Assembly: GCA_023442945.1 (NCBI GenBank)
Contig: JAEZWW010000107.1
Location: 134,447-198,446 of the forward strand
Direction: 5' to 3'
From: Pseudomonadota bacterium
GTDB lineage: Bacteria; Pseudomonadota; Gammaproteobacteria; Burkholderiales; Burkholderiaceae_C
DNA: 64,000 bases
The position numbers and the translations under genes were made by a program. This document shows positions 7,960 through 16,390 of this stretch, one piece after another (the stretch's first letter is position 1; every line of letters starts with the position of its first letter). The notes beneath the pieces are model-generated. The model saw only the letters and a list, made by a program, of their open reading frames with translations. It had not been told where the DNA came from and ran no database searches.

Positions 7960-8471
7960 GGGTTTTCTTCCACGATGAAGTCGGTGCCGCGCACGCCGAT
8001 CACGGTGGTCGGCGTGGTGACCTTGACTTGCTCGGGCTTGACCTTGGCGATCAGGCCCGTCACCACGCGCAGGCTGCCGCGCGCCAGGCTGACCAGCAGG
8101 TTGCCGTCCTGCGTGGTGGGGTCGAATTCAAACGCCGCCAGGTCGACCGAGCTTTCCGGGCCCATCGCCAGCACGGTGCCGTCCTTCAGGGTCAGGGCGG
8201 CGGTGCTTTTGGGGCCCGTGAGCACGCGGTCGGCGGCCATCAGCGCGCCACCCACCACCGCGGCGCTGCGCACGTTGCCGCGCACCACCGTCACATCGCC
8301 TTGCACGGTCTTGAACGTGCCCTGGCGCGCATCGCCGGTGACGGCCGCGGTGCGCGCAGCCGCCGACGCGGCCGGTGCCGGAGCGGGTGCGGGCTGCGCA
8401 AAGGCCGCCGAAGCGGCCAGCCAACCGGCGCAGCCCAAAAACTGGGCAGTCGTGACAAATCGGGGGGACAT
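7956..8471 (-). CDS. Secreted FecR-domain protein
   Basis: 171 residues from the ATG at 8469-8471, with a GGAG site upstream. It has a signal peptide ending near AFAQP, then a Pro/Ala-rich stretch. The FecR domain covers about residues 45-165: KTVQGDVTVVRG, ADRVLTGPKSTAALTLKDGTVLAMGPES, and the conserved TPTTVIGVRGTDF. Here FecR is not attached to an anti-sigma domain, and no TonB receptor or FecI sigma factor is adjacent. It is probably a periplasmic binding or assembly module. First gene of the four-gene operon ending at 5292. Confidence 0.82.
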   Translation of the reverse strand: MSPRFVTTAQFLGCAGWLAASAAFAQPAPAPAPAASAAARTAAVTGDARQGTFKTVQGDVTVVRGNVRSAAVVGGALMAADRVLTGPKSTAALTLKDGTVLAMGPESSVDLAAFEFDPTTQDGNLLVSLARGSLRVVTGLIAKVKPEQVKVTTPTTVIGVRGTDFIVEENP

Positions 8472-8656
8472 GGTGTTCTTCTTCTCCAGGGGCGCCGGGC
8501 CTGGTGGGCGGGCGCCAAAAGTGTGGTGCGCCGATGGTACCAGCGGGGGCGTGCGCGGGGTGCATGCCAGCGGCGACAATCACCTTCCCGGACGGGCGTT
8601 TCGCACCCACCCGGTTTGCACGCCCACCGACCGCCTCCCCCACCGCCACCGCCACC

Positions 8657-9700
8657 GTGACCCTTGTTCTCGCCCCCATGGAAGGCCTGCTGGACCACGG
8701 CCTGCGCGACATCCTGACGCGCGCCGGGGGCGTGGACCGCTGCGTGTCCGAATTCATCCGCATCACCGACCAGCTGTTGCCGCCCCGCAGCTTCATCCGC
8801 GTGGTGCCCGAGCTGCTGCGCGGCAGCCGCACGCGATCAGGCGTGCCGGTGCGGCCGCAGCTGCTGGGCTCCGACCCGGTCTGTGTGGCCGAGAACGCGG
8901 CGCGCCTGGCCGAGCTGGCGCCGGCCGGGATCGACCTGAACTTCGGCTGCCCCGCCAAGACCGTCAACCGCCACCGCGGCGGCGCCGTGCTGTTGAACGA
9001 GCCCGAGCTGGTCCACGCCATTGTTTCTGCCGTGCGCCGCGCGGTGCCGGCGCACATTCCGGTGTCGGCCAAGATGCGCCTGGGCTACGAGGACGACGGT
9101 CCCATGCTCGACTGCGCCCGCGCCATCGAAGCTGCGGGCGCGAGCGAGCTGGCCGTGCACGCGCGCACCAAGGCGCAGGGTTACAAGCCGCCCGCGTACT
9201 GGGACGCCATCGCCCGCATCCGCGCCGAGGTGCGCCTGCCGATGATCGCCAACGGCGACATCTGGAACGTGGCCGACGCCTGGCGCTGCCGCGCCGAAAC
9301 CGGCTGCGACGACCTGATGCTGGGCCGCAGCATGGTGCGCCGCCCCGGCCTGGCGCTGGCGATTGCGCAGAGCCGGGCGCCGCAGGACGCGCCCGCCGAC
9401 ACCGCAGAAGGCGCGCCGTCCGACACCGACCCGGCCGTGCGCGCCCTACCATGGCGCCGCATCGAGCCGCTGCTGGTGGACTTCTGGGCCGACGTGAGCG
9501 GGCGCGTGGAGCGCCGCCACCGGGCCGGGCGTCTCAAGCTGTGGCTGACCTACCTGCGGCACGCCTACCCGGAAGCCGATCAGGCCTTCGACGCGCTGCG
9601 CCGCATCAACGACGCGCCCGCGATCGATGCCTGGATACTATCGATTCAGGAGCGGCTTGCGCAGGTGGTTATAGGGCCAGAGCCCGAATTGATTGCTTAA
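8657..9700 (+). CDS. dusC: tRNA-dihydrouridine(16) synthase DusC
   Basis: FMN enzyme reducing uridine in tRNA. From the GTG at 8657 it gives 347 residues beginning VTLVLAPMEGLLD, the usual N-terminus of DusC. Other motifs are EFIRITDQLLP, LNFGCPAKTVNRHRGGAVLL with the catalytic Cys, MRLGY, and NGDIW. The start is uncertain: an ATG at 8564 in the same frame would add 31 poorly conserved residues, and neither has a clear Shine-Dalgarno. The last approximately 20 codons lie inside dispersed repeat copy 4, so the repeat has supplied a new C-terminus and stop. Confidence 0.85.
   Translation: MTLVLAPMEGLLDHGLRDILTRAGGVDRCVSEFIRITDQLLPPRSFIRVVPELLRGSRTRSGVPVRPQLLGSDPVCVAENAARLAELAPAGIDLNFGCPAKTVNRHRGGAVLLNEPELVHAIVSAVRRAVPAHIPVSAKMRLGYEDDGPMLDCARAIEAAGASELAVHARTKAQGYKPPAYWDAIARIRAEVRLPMIANGDIWNVADAWRCRAETGCDDLMLGRSMVRRPGLALAIAQSRAPQDAPADTAEGAPSDTDPAVRALPWRRIEPLLVDFWADVSGRVERRHRAGRLKLWLTYLRHAYPEADQAFDALRRINDAPAIDAWILSIQERLAQVVIGPEPELIA
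9635..9693 (-). repeat. Dispersed palindromic repeat, copy 4
   Basis: Reverse-orientation copy (GCGCAGGTGGTTATAGGGCC) overlapping the 3' end of dusC and encoding its last residues. Confidence 0.8.
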
Positions 9701-9763
9701 CCGGGCCAACACACTGGTCCGGCCGTTTTTCTGCTGTTCTGATCTTCTCTGAAGGGTTCATCT

Positions 9764-10735
9764 GTGGCTTCCAGCCTACTTTTGCTGATCGACGACATCG
9801 CCGCCGTTCTGGACGACGTGGCCGTCATGTCCAAAGTCGCGGCGCGCAAGTCCGCCGCCATGGCCGACGACGTGGCCGTGCTGACCAAGCTGTCCGCCCA
9901 GAAAACCGCCGGCGTGCTGGGCGATGACCTGGCGCTGAACGCGCAGCAGGTCACCGGCGTCAGCGCCAACCGCGAAATCCCCGTGGTCTGGCAGGTCGCC
10001 AAGGGCTCGCTGGTCAACAAGGCCATCCTGGTGCCGGCGGCGCTGGCCATCAGCGCCTTCGCGCCCTGGGCCGTCACGCCGCTCTTGATGGTTGGCGGCG
10101 CCTTCCTGTGCTTTGAGGGCTTTGAAAAAGTCGCCCACAAGTTCCTGCACAAGGAAGAGGCCGACCACCAGGACGACGAACTGAAAGCCGCCCTGGCCGA
10201 CCCCAATGTCGACCTGGCCGCCATGGAAAAGGACAAGATCAAGGGCGCCGTGCGCACCGACTTCATCCTGTCGGCCGAGATCATCGCCATCACCCTGGGC
10301 ACCGTCGCCGGGCAGGACTTCTGGACCCAGCTGGCCGTGCTGACCGGCATCGCGCTGATCATGACCGTGGGCGTTTACGGCCTGGTCGGCGGCATCGTCA
10401 AGCTGGACGACCTGGGCCTGTGGCTCAGCCAAAAAGCCAGCAGCACCGCGCAGGCGATCGGTCGCGGCATTCTGTGGCTGGCACCGTGGCTGATGAAGTT
10501 CTTGTCGGTGGCCGGCACCGCCGCCATGTTCCTGGTCGGCGGCGGCATCATCGTCCACGGCATCCCCGCGCTGCACCACCTGGTCACCGACTGGAAGACC
10601 GCCGCTGGCGGCATCGGCTGGCTGGTCGAGATGCTGGCCAACGCCGGCGTCGGCATCGTCACCGGCGGCATCGTCGTGGCGGCGGTCACGCTGTTCCAGA
10701 AGCTGCGCGGCAAGAAGCCGGCGGCGGCGCATTGA
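9764..10735 (+). CDS. DUF808 (YedI-like) inner-membrane protein
   Basis: 323 residues from the GTG at 9764, with GAAGGG upstream. The N-terminus [16 protein letters not shown], then [20 protein letters not shown], are hallmark segments of the DUF808/YedI family. Several hydrophobic helices follow (about residues 88-120, 170-215, 230-265 and 280-310). The biochemical function of this family is not established. The start is supported because family members begin just before the LLxLxDDIA segment. Repeat copy 5 begins five bases after the stop. Confidence 0.88.
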   Translation: MASSLLLLIDDIAAVLDDVAVMSKVAARKSAAMADDVAVLTKLSAQKTAGVLGDDLALNAQQVTGVSANREIPVVWQVAKGSLVNKAILVPAALAISAFAPWAVTPLLMVGGAFLCFEGFEKVAHKFLHKEEADHQDDELKAALADPNVDLAAMEKDKIKGAVRTDFILSAEIIAITLGTVAGQDFWTQLAVLTGIALIMTVGVYGLVGGIVKLDDLGLWLSQKASSTAQAIGRGILWLAPWLMKFLSVAGTAAMFLVGGGIIVHGIPALHHLVTDWKTAAGGIGWLVEMLANAGVGIVTGGIVVAAVTLFQKLRGKKPAAAH

Positions 10736-10740
10736 AACGG

Positions 10741-10804
10741 TTTTCAAGCGTTTTCGGGCGCCAGCCCTAGAAACATCTGCGCGACCAGCTACGAATGTGA
10801 TAGC
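10741..10804 (+). repeat. Dispersed palindromic repeat, copy 5
   Basis: Full-length copy with the TTTTCAAGCGTTTT lead-in, CCCTAGAAACATCTGCGC core and GATAGC end. Bases 10805-11018 hold nothing else recognised. Confidence 0.85.
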
Positions 10805-11018
10805 GATTCCCGCAGCTTGACGGGCTGAGCGTGTCGCAGGTGGCGCGTGGCAGGGCACCCCGGTGTTAGCGCCTGCGACGCGGCGGCGGACCCGCCAGGA
10901 GCGGGGCCCCACGCTCCCGCCTCCAGGCCCGCGTCGAGCGTGGTCACCCGAGCCTCTCCCACCAAACGGATCGCTCCCGAAGCGGCCCATGCCGCCTGGC
11001 GATGGCATCATCCGCCCC

Positions 11019-11738
11019 ATGTGGAAACGCCTTCCATCGTGGTTGGGCGGCTCGCCCAAGCCCGCCCAACCCGCCCCCACCGACGATGGCCCAACCGCCT
11101 TCCGGGCCGCGGTTCAGCGCTATCCGGCCCACGTCGCCCCGCACCTCGGCTACGCGCGTGAGCTCACGCCGGAGCAGGCGCAAGCCAACCTGGACTGGTT
11201 TCTGGCCTCGTTGCCCGAACGGCTGCAGGTGCTGGACGTGCTGTTGGCCGAGTTCGGCGTCCCCGCCCAACCCGCCGCCGACACGCCCGAGGCCCGGCAG
11301 GTCTGGATCGGCCAGCTGATCGACTGGACCCGCCGCTGCTGGCCGCCGCAACCTTACCGGCCGGAGCACCAGGCCACCGACGAATGGCTGCGCCTGCCGC
11401 GCACCGGCGACGACGCCATCTTCAGCGTGACGCTGGACCTGGCGACGCGCATGGGCGAGGTGGTGCGCGCTGCCTGCCCGGATTGGCGCTGGGGCCTGGA
11501 CATGACGGCCGCCAGCCTGCGCGGGCCGTATCTCACGTCGCGCCGCGTCGTTTTGACGACGGCACCGTTGGGGACCAAGCGTATTCGGTTGACCGACGAC
11601 ATGGAAGCAGGTGTCGTTGATCGCTACCAGCATCCCGGCAATTTCGACTATTCAGCGCCCTTGCATCTCGACCCTTGGTGGGTCAACTTTGAAGATGCTT
11701 GCACGGGCAGAGAAGTCGCTTTTTTCGAGGAGGCTTGA
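11019..11738 (+). CDS. Unknown protein A, first copy of a tandem duplicate
   Basis: 239 residues from the ATG at 11019; family not recognised. It has no signal peptide or membrane helix. Conserved with the next gene are ARELTPEQAQANLDWFLASL, a Trp-rich part (WIGQLIDWTRRCWPPQPYRP), RMGEVVRAACPDWRWGLDM and SLRGPYLTSRRVVLTTAPLG. The two nucleotide sequences are nearly identical over long runs in the middle (about 11150-11575 against 11980-12405) but diverge at both ends, as expected of a recent duplication. A CATCAT hexamer sits 7 nt before the ATG and there is no Shine-Dalgarno. Immunity-protein-like behaviour (duplicated, cytoplasmic, unknown) is a guess. Confidence 0.7.
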   Translation: MWKRLPSWLGGSPKPAQPAPTDDGPTAFRAAVQRYPAHVAPHLGYARELTPEQAQANLDWFLASLPERLQVLDVLLAEFGVPAQPAADTPEARQVWIGQLIDWTRRCWPPQPYRPEHQATDEWLRLPRTGDDAIFSVTLDLATRMGEVVRAACPDWRWGLDMTAASLRGPYLTSRRVVLTTAPLGTKRIRLTDDMEAGVVDRYQHPGNFDYSAPLHLDPWWVNFEDACTGREVAFFEEA

Positions 11739-11836
11739 CCATGGTTGGCGTGGGGCGCGTCCAAACCTTCCGACTGAGTCGGCTATCGAGGGCTACCGTA
11801 CGCGCGCAAGCGGCAGGCATCGGGCATCATCGCGCC

Positions 11837-12562
11837 ATGTTCGAGCGCATCAAGACTTGGCTGGGCGGCGCGCAGTCCCCATCCCCCGCGGGAGTGCCCT
11901 CTGACGGCGCCGCGCGCACCGAATTCCGGCAAGCGCTTCAGCGCTATCCGGCCCACGCCGCGCCGAACGCCGGCTACGCGCGTGAGCTCACGCCGGAACA
12001 AGCCCAAGCCAACCTCGACTGGTTTCTGGCCTCGCTCCCTGAGCGCTTGCAGGCGCTCGAAGGCTTGTTGGCCGCCTTCGGGGTCCCCGCCCAGCCTGCC
12101 GCCATCACGCCCGAGGCCCGACAGGTCTGGATCGGCCAACTGATCGACTGGACCCGCCGCTGCTGGCCGCCCCAGCCTTACCGGCCGGAGCATCTGGCCA
12201 CCGACGACTGGCTGCGCCTGCCGCGCACCGGCGACGAAGCCATCTTCAGCGTCACCCTGGACCTGGCCACGCGCATGGGCGAGGTGGTGCGCGCCGCCTG
12301 CCCGTCATGGCGCTGGGGCCTGGACATGACGGCCGCCAGCCTGCGCGGGCCATATCTCACGTCGCGCCGCGTCGTTTTGACCACGGCGCCGCTTGGGCCG
12401 AAGCGCGTTCGCTTGGTTCGCGACTGGGAGGCGGAGGTGGTCGCGCGCTACAAGCGGGCGGGCAGCATCGACTACGCGGCGGCGCTGCCGTTTGACCCTT
12501 GGTGGATCAATTTCGAGGATGCCTGCACCGGCAGGTCGATCCGGATGTTGGCGCAGGGTTAG
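11837..12562 (+). CDS. Unknown protein A', second copy of the tandem duplicate
   Basis: 241 residues starting MFERIKTWLGG. Close paralogue of the preceding gene throughout the central 180 residues, ending in a similar DPWWINFEDACTGR segment with a different tail. CATCAT lies 6 nt before the ATG, matching the layout in front of copy A. An upstream in-frame ATG at 11699 would overlap the end of the previous gene and is not favoured, because the paralogue starts at the equivalent WK/FE position. Function unknown. Confidence 0.7.
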   Translation: MFERIKTWLGGAQSPSPAGVPSDGAARTEFRQALQRYPAHAAPNAGYARELTPEQAQANLDWFLASLPERLQALEGLLAAFGVPAQPAAITPEARQVWIGQLIDWTRRCWPPQPYRPEHLATDDWLRLPRTGDEAIFSVTLDLATRMGEVVRAACPSWRWGLDMTAASLRGPYLTSRRVVLTTAPLGPKRVRLVRDWEAEVVARYKRAGSIDYAAALPFDPWWINFEDACTGRSIRMLAQG

Positions 12563-12615
12563 GGGCCGGCTTCTGTCGTTGGCGGGTTTCGGCGCAACAA
12601 GGTCCGGCAAAACTT

Positions 12616-13062
12616 ATGAGCTTGATCAACCACACCGGCCCACATTGGCGCGTCGATCTGCCGGGCGACTGGACACGCCGCGAAGACCGCGACGGGGTGC
12701 CGTATTTCGAGTCGGCTCATGACCATGCGGGCCTGTATATCGCAGCTGTGAACATCCACTCGATCGACCGTGCCGTGGAAGACGTTCTGCAGGAGTTTGT
12801 CGATTCCACAGCAGCCGGGCAGGACACCATTCCTGGGTATGCCTGGGTCCACCAAACGCACCGATTGGGTGATGGCGATTGGCTGCTCGAAAGCACGGAG
12901 GCGTCGCAGGGCCATCGCATTCTGACGCGCTTTATCGTGGTCTTGCCTTTGGTGCTATACGCGTCGTTTCATGACTACGATTTCATCGACGTCGCGACGT
13001 CGAACGCGCGCTTAGGCCCCTCGCTGCAAGCGGTTTGGCTGACCGATCTGGGTGTCTCTTAA
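12616..13062 (+). CDS. Unknown protein B, first copy of a second tandem duplicate
   Basis: 148 residues, MSLINHTGPHWRVDLPGDW at the start. Soluble, acidic, no recognised domain; the alternating pattern (GVPYFES, GLYIAAVNIHS, HRILTRFIVVLPLVLYASFHDY) suggests a small beta-rich fold. It follows gene A' by 53 bases on the same strand. Closely similar to the next gene over its full length. Unknown function; small, duplicated, soluble genes of this sort are often immunity proteins, but no toxin is visible nearby. Confidence 0.68.
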   Translation: MSLINHTGPHWRVDLPGDWTRREDRDGVPYFESAHDHAGLYIAAVNIHSIDRAVEDVLQEFVDSTAAGQDTIPGYAWVHQTHRLGDGDWLLESTEASQGHRILTRFIVVLPLVLYASFHDYDFIDVATSNARLGPSLQAVWLTDLGVS

Positions 13063-13112
13063 GTGCCTGCCGCGGCGCGCCTCGAAGCATGCCCTTTGCA
13101 GGATCTCGAACC

Positions 13113-13553
13113 GTGACCTTGACAACACACAACGGCCCGCACTGGCAGATCGACCTGCCCAGCGACTGGACGCTGCGTGACAACAGCGACGGCGTCGCGT
13201 ACTTTGAAGCGGCGGACGGCAGCGCGGGCCTGTACATCGCGGTGTGGGACACGCACATCACCGACCGCCCGGTGGCCGAGGTGCTGGACGACTTCGTGGC
13301 CGGGTCGGTGCAGGGGCAGGACAACATCCCGGACAGCAGCTGGTCGCGCCAGATCACGCGGCTGGAAGAGGGCGATTGGATCCTGGACGCCGTGTGGGCC
13401 GAGCAGCGGCACCGCATTCTGACGCGCTACATGGCGGGCTTGCCGCTGGTGCTGAGTGCGTCGTTTCACGACTACCAGTTCAGCTCGGTGGCGGCATCGA
13501 ACGCGCGGTTTGGGCCGTCGCTGGAGTCGATCTGGTTGCTGTACGACCAGTGA
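13113..13553 (+). CDS. Unknown protein B', second copy of the second tandem duplicate
   Basis: 146 residues from the GTG at 13113 (VTLTTHNGPHWQIDLPSDW), chosen because it lines up with the ATG of the preceding paralogue and has AGGA upstream. An ATG at 13089 would add eight residues. Shared segments with protein B include DGVAYFEAADG, DNIPDSSW, HRILTRYMAGLPLVLSASFHDYQF and SNARFGPSLESIWL. Family not recognised. Confidence 0.68.
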   Translation: MTLTTHNGPHWQIDLPSDWTLRDNSDGVAYFEAADGSAGLYIAVWDTHITDRPVAEVLDDFVAGSVQGQDNIPDSSWSRQITRLEEGDWILDAVWAEQRHRILTRYMAGLPLVLSASFHDYQFSSVAASNARFGPSLESIWLLYDQ

Positions 13554-13601
13554 GGTAGACGCACGGCGCCGCTGTGGCCCCACGGTGTACGCTTGGCCAT
13601 C

Positions 13602-14056
13602 ATGGGCCACCGCGTTACCGGACTGATTGCCGAAACCAAAAGCTTGGCGGATTTCGCCAGCACGCACGGCTTGCACGCGCCCGTGCCGTTGCAGCGCGGC
13701 TTGGCTTTGCTGGCGCTGCGCCCAGAAGACATCGACGCGTTTCTGGCCCCGCCGCTGACGGGCCATGCGCCCGGCTTCACTTACCTGTCGGAGCAATTGG
13801 TCAAGGAACTGCTCGCCCGCTCCGCCCATGCGTCGGTGATGTACTTTGAAACCGACTACTTCGGTGGTGCGGGCGGACAAGGCGTACAGTGTTTGCGGGC
13901 GGGAAAGCCGTGTACGTCCCGGTGTGGGCGGCGTCAGGCGCCATCAACGCCGCCTTGGCGCACTGGGGCATCCGGTCTGACGCAGGGGCGCCCGATGCCT
14001 TTGACGCGATCGGCTTGGGGCGGCACCGCACGACGGACGGTTGGGTGGAGGACTGA
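13602..14056 (+). pseudogene. Frameshifted unknown gene
   Basis: Reading from the ATG at 13602 gives a plausible protein (GHRVTGLIAETKSLADFAST to ASVMYFETDYFGGAGGQG) up to about 13885. Then that frame turns into low-quality Arg/Pro/Ser sequence. Shifting by one base restores good coding: VFAGGKAVYVPVWAASGAIN, then AALAHWGIRSDAG, ending GLGRHRTTDGWVED with TGA at 14054-14056. One base has therefore been lost, or two gained, near 13877-13889. This is either a real inactivating mutation or a sequencing error. The intact product would be about 150 residues; family not recognised. Confidence 0.7.
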
Positions 14057-14189
14057 TGTGACGCGCATCGGCTGACGGGAGTCGGAGTGCGGCCGGGTCC
14101 GTCTTCGCTCCCGAGCGCGGGCATGATTGCCCAGACAGGCATGCATTGTCGCCACTGGTTTCAGCCTCTCCAGGCCGAGATGCAAGCCT

Positions 14190-14241
14190 TTTATGGCTGC
14201 GGCCGTTTCTGGATCAGCGCAAGCAGCTATTAATAGTGAAG
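14190..14241 (+). repeat. Dispersed palindromic repeat, degenerate copy 6
   Basis: Partial match: GGCTGCGGCC, then ATCAGCGCAAGCAGCTATTA. The central CTACAACC block is lost. Bases 14057-14189 hold nothing else recognised. Confidence 0.5.
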
Positions 14242-14276
14242 CAAATCGGTCGCCAAGCCGACGCTGGCACGGATGT

Positions 14277-15203
14277 TCACGTCGCGGCGGGCGCTGCCTC
14301 CGGCCACACGGCCAACTGCCCCGCCAGATGCTCCACCAGCGCGTGCACGCGCGCGGGCACGAAGCGGTTGCTGGGCAGGGTGGCGTAGAGCGTGTAGGGC
14401 TGGCCGGCCCAGTCGGGCAGCAGGGCGACCAGCTGGCCGCGCTGCAGGGCAGCGTGCACGTCCAGCCGGGACTTGTAGACGATGCCGGCGCCGGCCATGG
14501 CCCATTCGCGGGCGACGGCACCGTCGTCCGCGCTGCGGTCGCCGCTGATGGGCACGTCCAGCTGTTCGCCGGCGCGCTCGAAGGACCAGCGCTGTTCGCG
14601 CCGGCCGCCGATCTGCAGGGCGATGCAGTTGTGCTGCGCCAGCTCGCGCGGGTGCGTGGGCGTGCCGCGCCGCTGCAGGTAGGCGGGCGCGGCGCAGGCC
14701 ACGCGCCGCGTGGTGCACAGCGGGCGCGCGACCAGCTGCGAATCGCGCAACTCGGCCGCACCGTAGCGCAGGGCCAGGTCGACCGCGTCGCGCCGCACGT
14801 CCAACACCTGGTCGCTGGCCGACAGGGCGATCTGCACGCCCGGGTGCTGCGCCAGGAAATCGTCCAGCCAGGGCAGCAGCACGCTGCGCCCCAGGTCGGA
14901 CGACACGGCCAGGCGGATGCCGCCACGCAGCGCGCCCACGGCGGCCGACGCCTGGCCGGCGCCTTCTTCGATCAGCTCCAGCGCACGGGTGGCGTAGTCC
15001 AGCAGGGTTTGGCCTTGCGGGGTCAGGCGCATGGCGCGGGTGGAGCGCTCGAACAGGCGCACCTGCAACTGCGCCTCCAGCCGCTTGAGCATGGCGCTGG
15101 CCGCCGCGGGTGTGATGCCCAACGCCCGCGCGGCCGCCGTCAGCGAGCCGCCGCGCGCCGTTTCGACCAGCACGCGCAGGTCGCTCAAATTTTCAAACTG
15201 CAT
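14277..15203 (-). CDS. LysR-family transcriptional regulator
   Basis: 308 residues. An N-terminal winged helix-turn-helix covers about residues 4-62 (FVE-type core LVETARGGSLTAAARALGIT, then AAASAMLKRLEAQLQVRLFE). The effector-binding domain follows from about 90, with the typical LPWLDDFLAQHPGVQIALSA and DLALRYG segments. It is transcribed divergently from the medium-chain reductase gene with 86 bp between start codons, the classical arrangement for a LysR protein controlling its neighbour. Confidence 0.92.
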   Translation of the reverse strand: MQFENLSDLRVLVETARGGSLTAAARALGITPAAASAMLKRLEAQLQVRLFERSTRAMRLTPQGQTLLDYATRALELIEEGAGQASAAVGALRGGIRLAVSSDLGRSVLLPWLDDFLAQHPGVQIALSASDQVLDVRRDAVDLALRYGAAELRDSQLVARPLCTTRRVACAAPAYLQRRGTPTHPRELAQHNCIALQIGGRREQRWSFERAGEQLDVPISGDRSADDGAVAREWAMAGAGIVYKSRLDVHAALQRGQLVALLPDWAGQPYTLYATLPSNRFVPARVHALVEHLAGQLAVWPEAAPAAT

Positions 15204-15229
15204 TTGAAATAGAAGAAAGAAATAGGATA

Positions 15230-15258
15230 TTCACAAACCATTGTGCATTTTCTACAGT
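15230..15258 (+). promoter_or_regulatory. Sigma-70-type promoter for the MDR gene
   Basis: TTCACA at 15230-15235 (5/6 to TTGACA), a 17-bp spacer, and TACAGT at 15253-15258 (4/6 to TATAAT). It sits in the AT-rich 86-bp gap between the LysR gene and its divergent neighbour, a natural place for LysR binding. Confidence 0.6.
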
Positions 15259-15289
15259 GGCGCTCAACCGATTTCTTTGGAGCCCTGAC

Positions 15290-16300
15290 ATGAAAGCCGT
15301 TGGCTATTTCACCCCCCAGCCGATCGACCAGGCCGACGCGCTGCTCGACCTCGAATTGCCCACGCCCGCGCCTGGCGCGCACGACCTGCTGGTGCGGGTC
15401 AAGGCGGTGTCGGTCAACCCGGTGGACGTGAAGGTGCGCGCATCGGCCACGCCCAAAGACGGCGCCCCGCGCATCCTGGGCTGGGACGCGGTCGGGGTGG
15501 TGGAAGCCATGGGGCCCGACGTGCAAGGCTTTGCCGTGGGCGACCGCGTGTACTACGCCGGCAGCATCACCCGCCCAGGCACCAATGCCGAGTTGCACAC
15601 GGTGGACGCGCGCATCGCCGCCCACGCACCGGCCAAGCTGAGCGACGCCGAAGCCGCCGCGCTGCCGCTGACCAGCATCACCGCGTGGGAATTGCTGTTC
15701 GACCGCCTGGGCGTGCCGGCCGGCGGTGGCCAGGGTCAGACGCTGCTGGTGATGGGCGGCGCCGGCGGCGTCGGGTCGGTGCTGACCCAGCTGGCGCGCG
15801 AGCTGACGCAGCTGCGCATTGTCGCCACCGCGTCGCGGCCGGAGACGCGCGCCTGGTGCCTAGAGCATGGCGCGCACGACGTGATCGACCACCGCCAGCC
15901 GCTGGCGCCGCAGCTGGCCGCGCGGGGTCTGCCGCAGATCGACCTGGTGGCGGGGCTGACGCACACGCCGCAGTATTTTGCGCAGTACGTCGACTGCCTG
16001 CGCCCGCAGGGCCGCATTGCGCTGATCGACGACATGGCCACGCTGGACGTGGTGCCGCTGAAAGGCAAGAGCCTGTCGCTGCACTGGGAGATGATGTTCA
16101 CCCGCTCGATGTTCGGCACCGCCGACATGGCGCGTCAGGGCGCCTTGCTGGCCGAGATCGCCCAGCTGGCCGACGCCGGCCGCATCCGCAGCACGCTGAC
16201 GGAGGAATTCGGCCCCGTCAACGCCGCCAACCTGCGCCGCGCCCACGCGCGCGTGGAAAGCGGCAAGATGATCGGCAAGGCGGTGCTGGTGGGGTTCTGA
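15290..16300 (+). CDS. Zinc-type/quinone-reductase-like medium-chain dehydrogenase (MDR)
   Basis: 336 residues from the ATG at 15290, with GGAG upstream. The GroES-like N-domain has VKAVSVNPVDVKVR, and the Rossmann domain shows MGGAGGVGSVLTQLA at about residues 155-170. It belongs to the alginate-lyase-neighbour/ZADH group of MDR proteins that reduce alkenals or quinones with NADPH; the zinc ligands of true alcohol dehydrogenases are absent. Probably controlled by the divergent LysR regulator. Repeat copy 7 follows the stop. Confidence 0.87.
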   Translation: MKAVGYFTPQPIDQADALLDLELPTPAPGAHDLLVRVKAVSVNPVDVKVRASATPKDGAPRILGWDAVGVVEAMGPDVQGFAVGDRVYYAGSITRPGTNAELHTVDARIAAHAPAKLSDAEAAALPLTSITAWELLFDRLGVPAGGGQGQTLLVMGGAGGVGSVLTQLARELTQLRIVATASRPETRAWCLEHGAHDVIDHRQPLAPQLAARGLPQIDLVAGLTHTPQYFAQYVDCLRPQGRIALIDDMATLDVVPLKGKSLSLHWEMMFTRSMFGTADMARQGALLAEIAQLADAGRIRSTLTEEFGPVNAANLRRAHARVESGKMIGKAVLVGF

Positions 16301-16330
16301 CCCGGCGTTTCAGCCAGATTCCAAGAAAAA

Positions 16331-16381
16331 TCGGGCGCTGGCCCTACAGCCATCAGCGCGGACAGCTACTGAAACGATAGC
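16331..16381 (+). repeat. Dispersed palindromic repeat, copy 7
   Basis: GGGCGCTGGCCCTACAGCC core, ending in GATAGC. It lies between two convergent genes. Confidence 0.85.
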
Positions 16382-16390
16382 GTTTGGCGT

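Noticed and set aside
10805..11018. A gene between DUF808 and the A duplicate
   Set aside because: Only in-frame upstream extensions of gene A with Arg/Pro-rich composition occur here; no start signal or conserved features.
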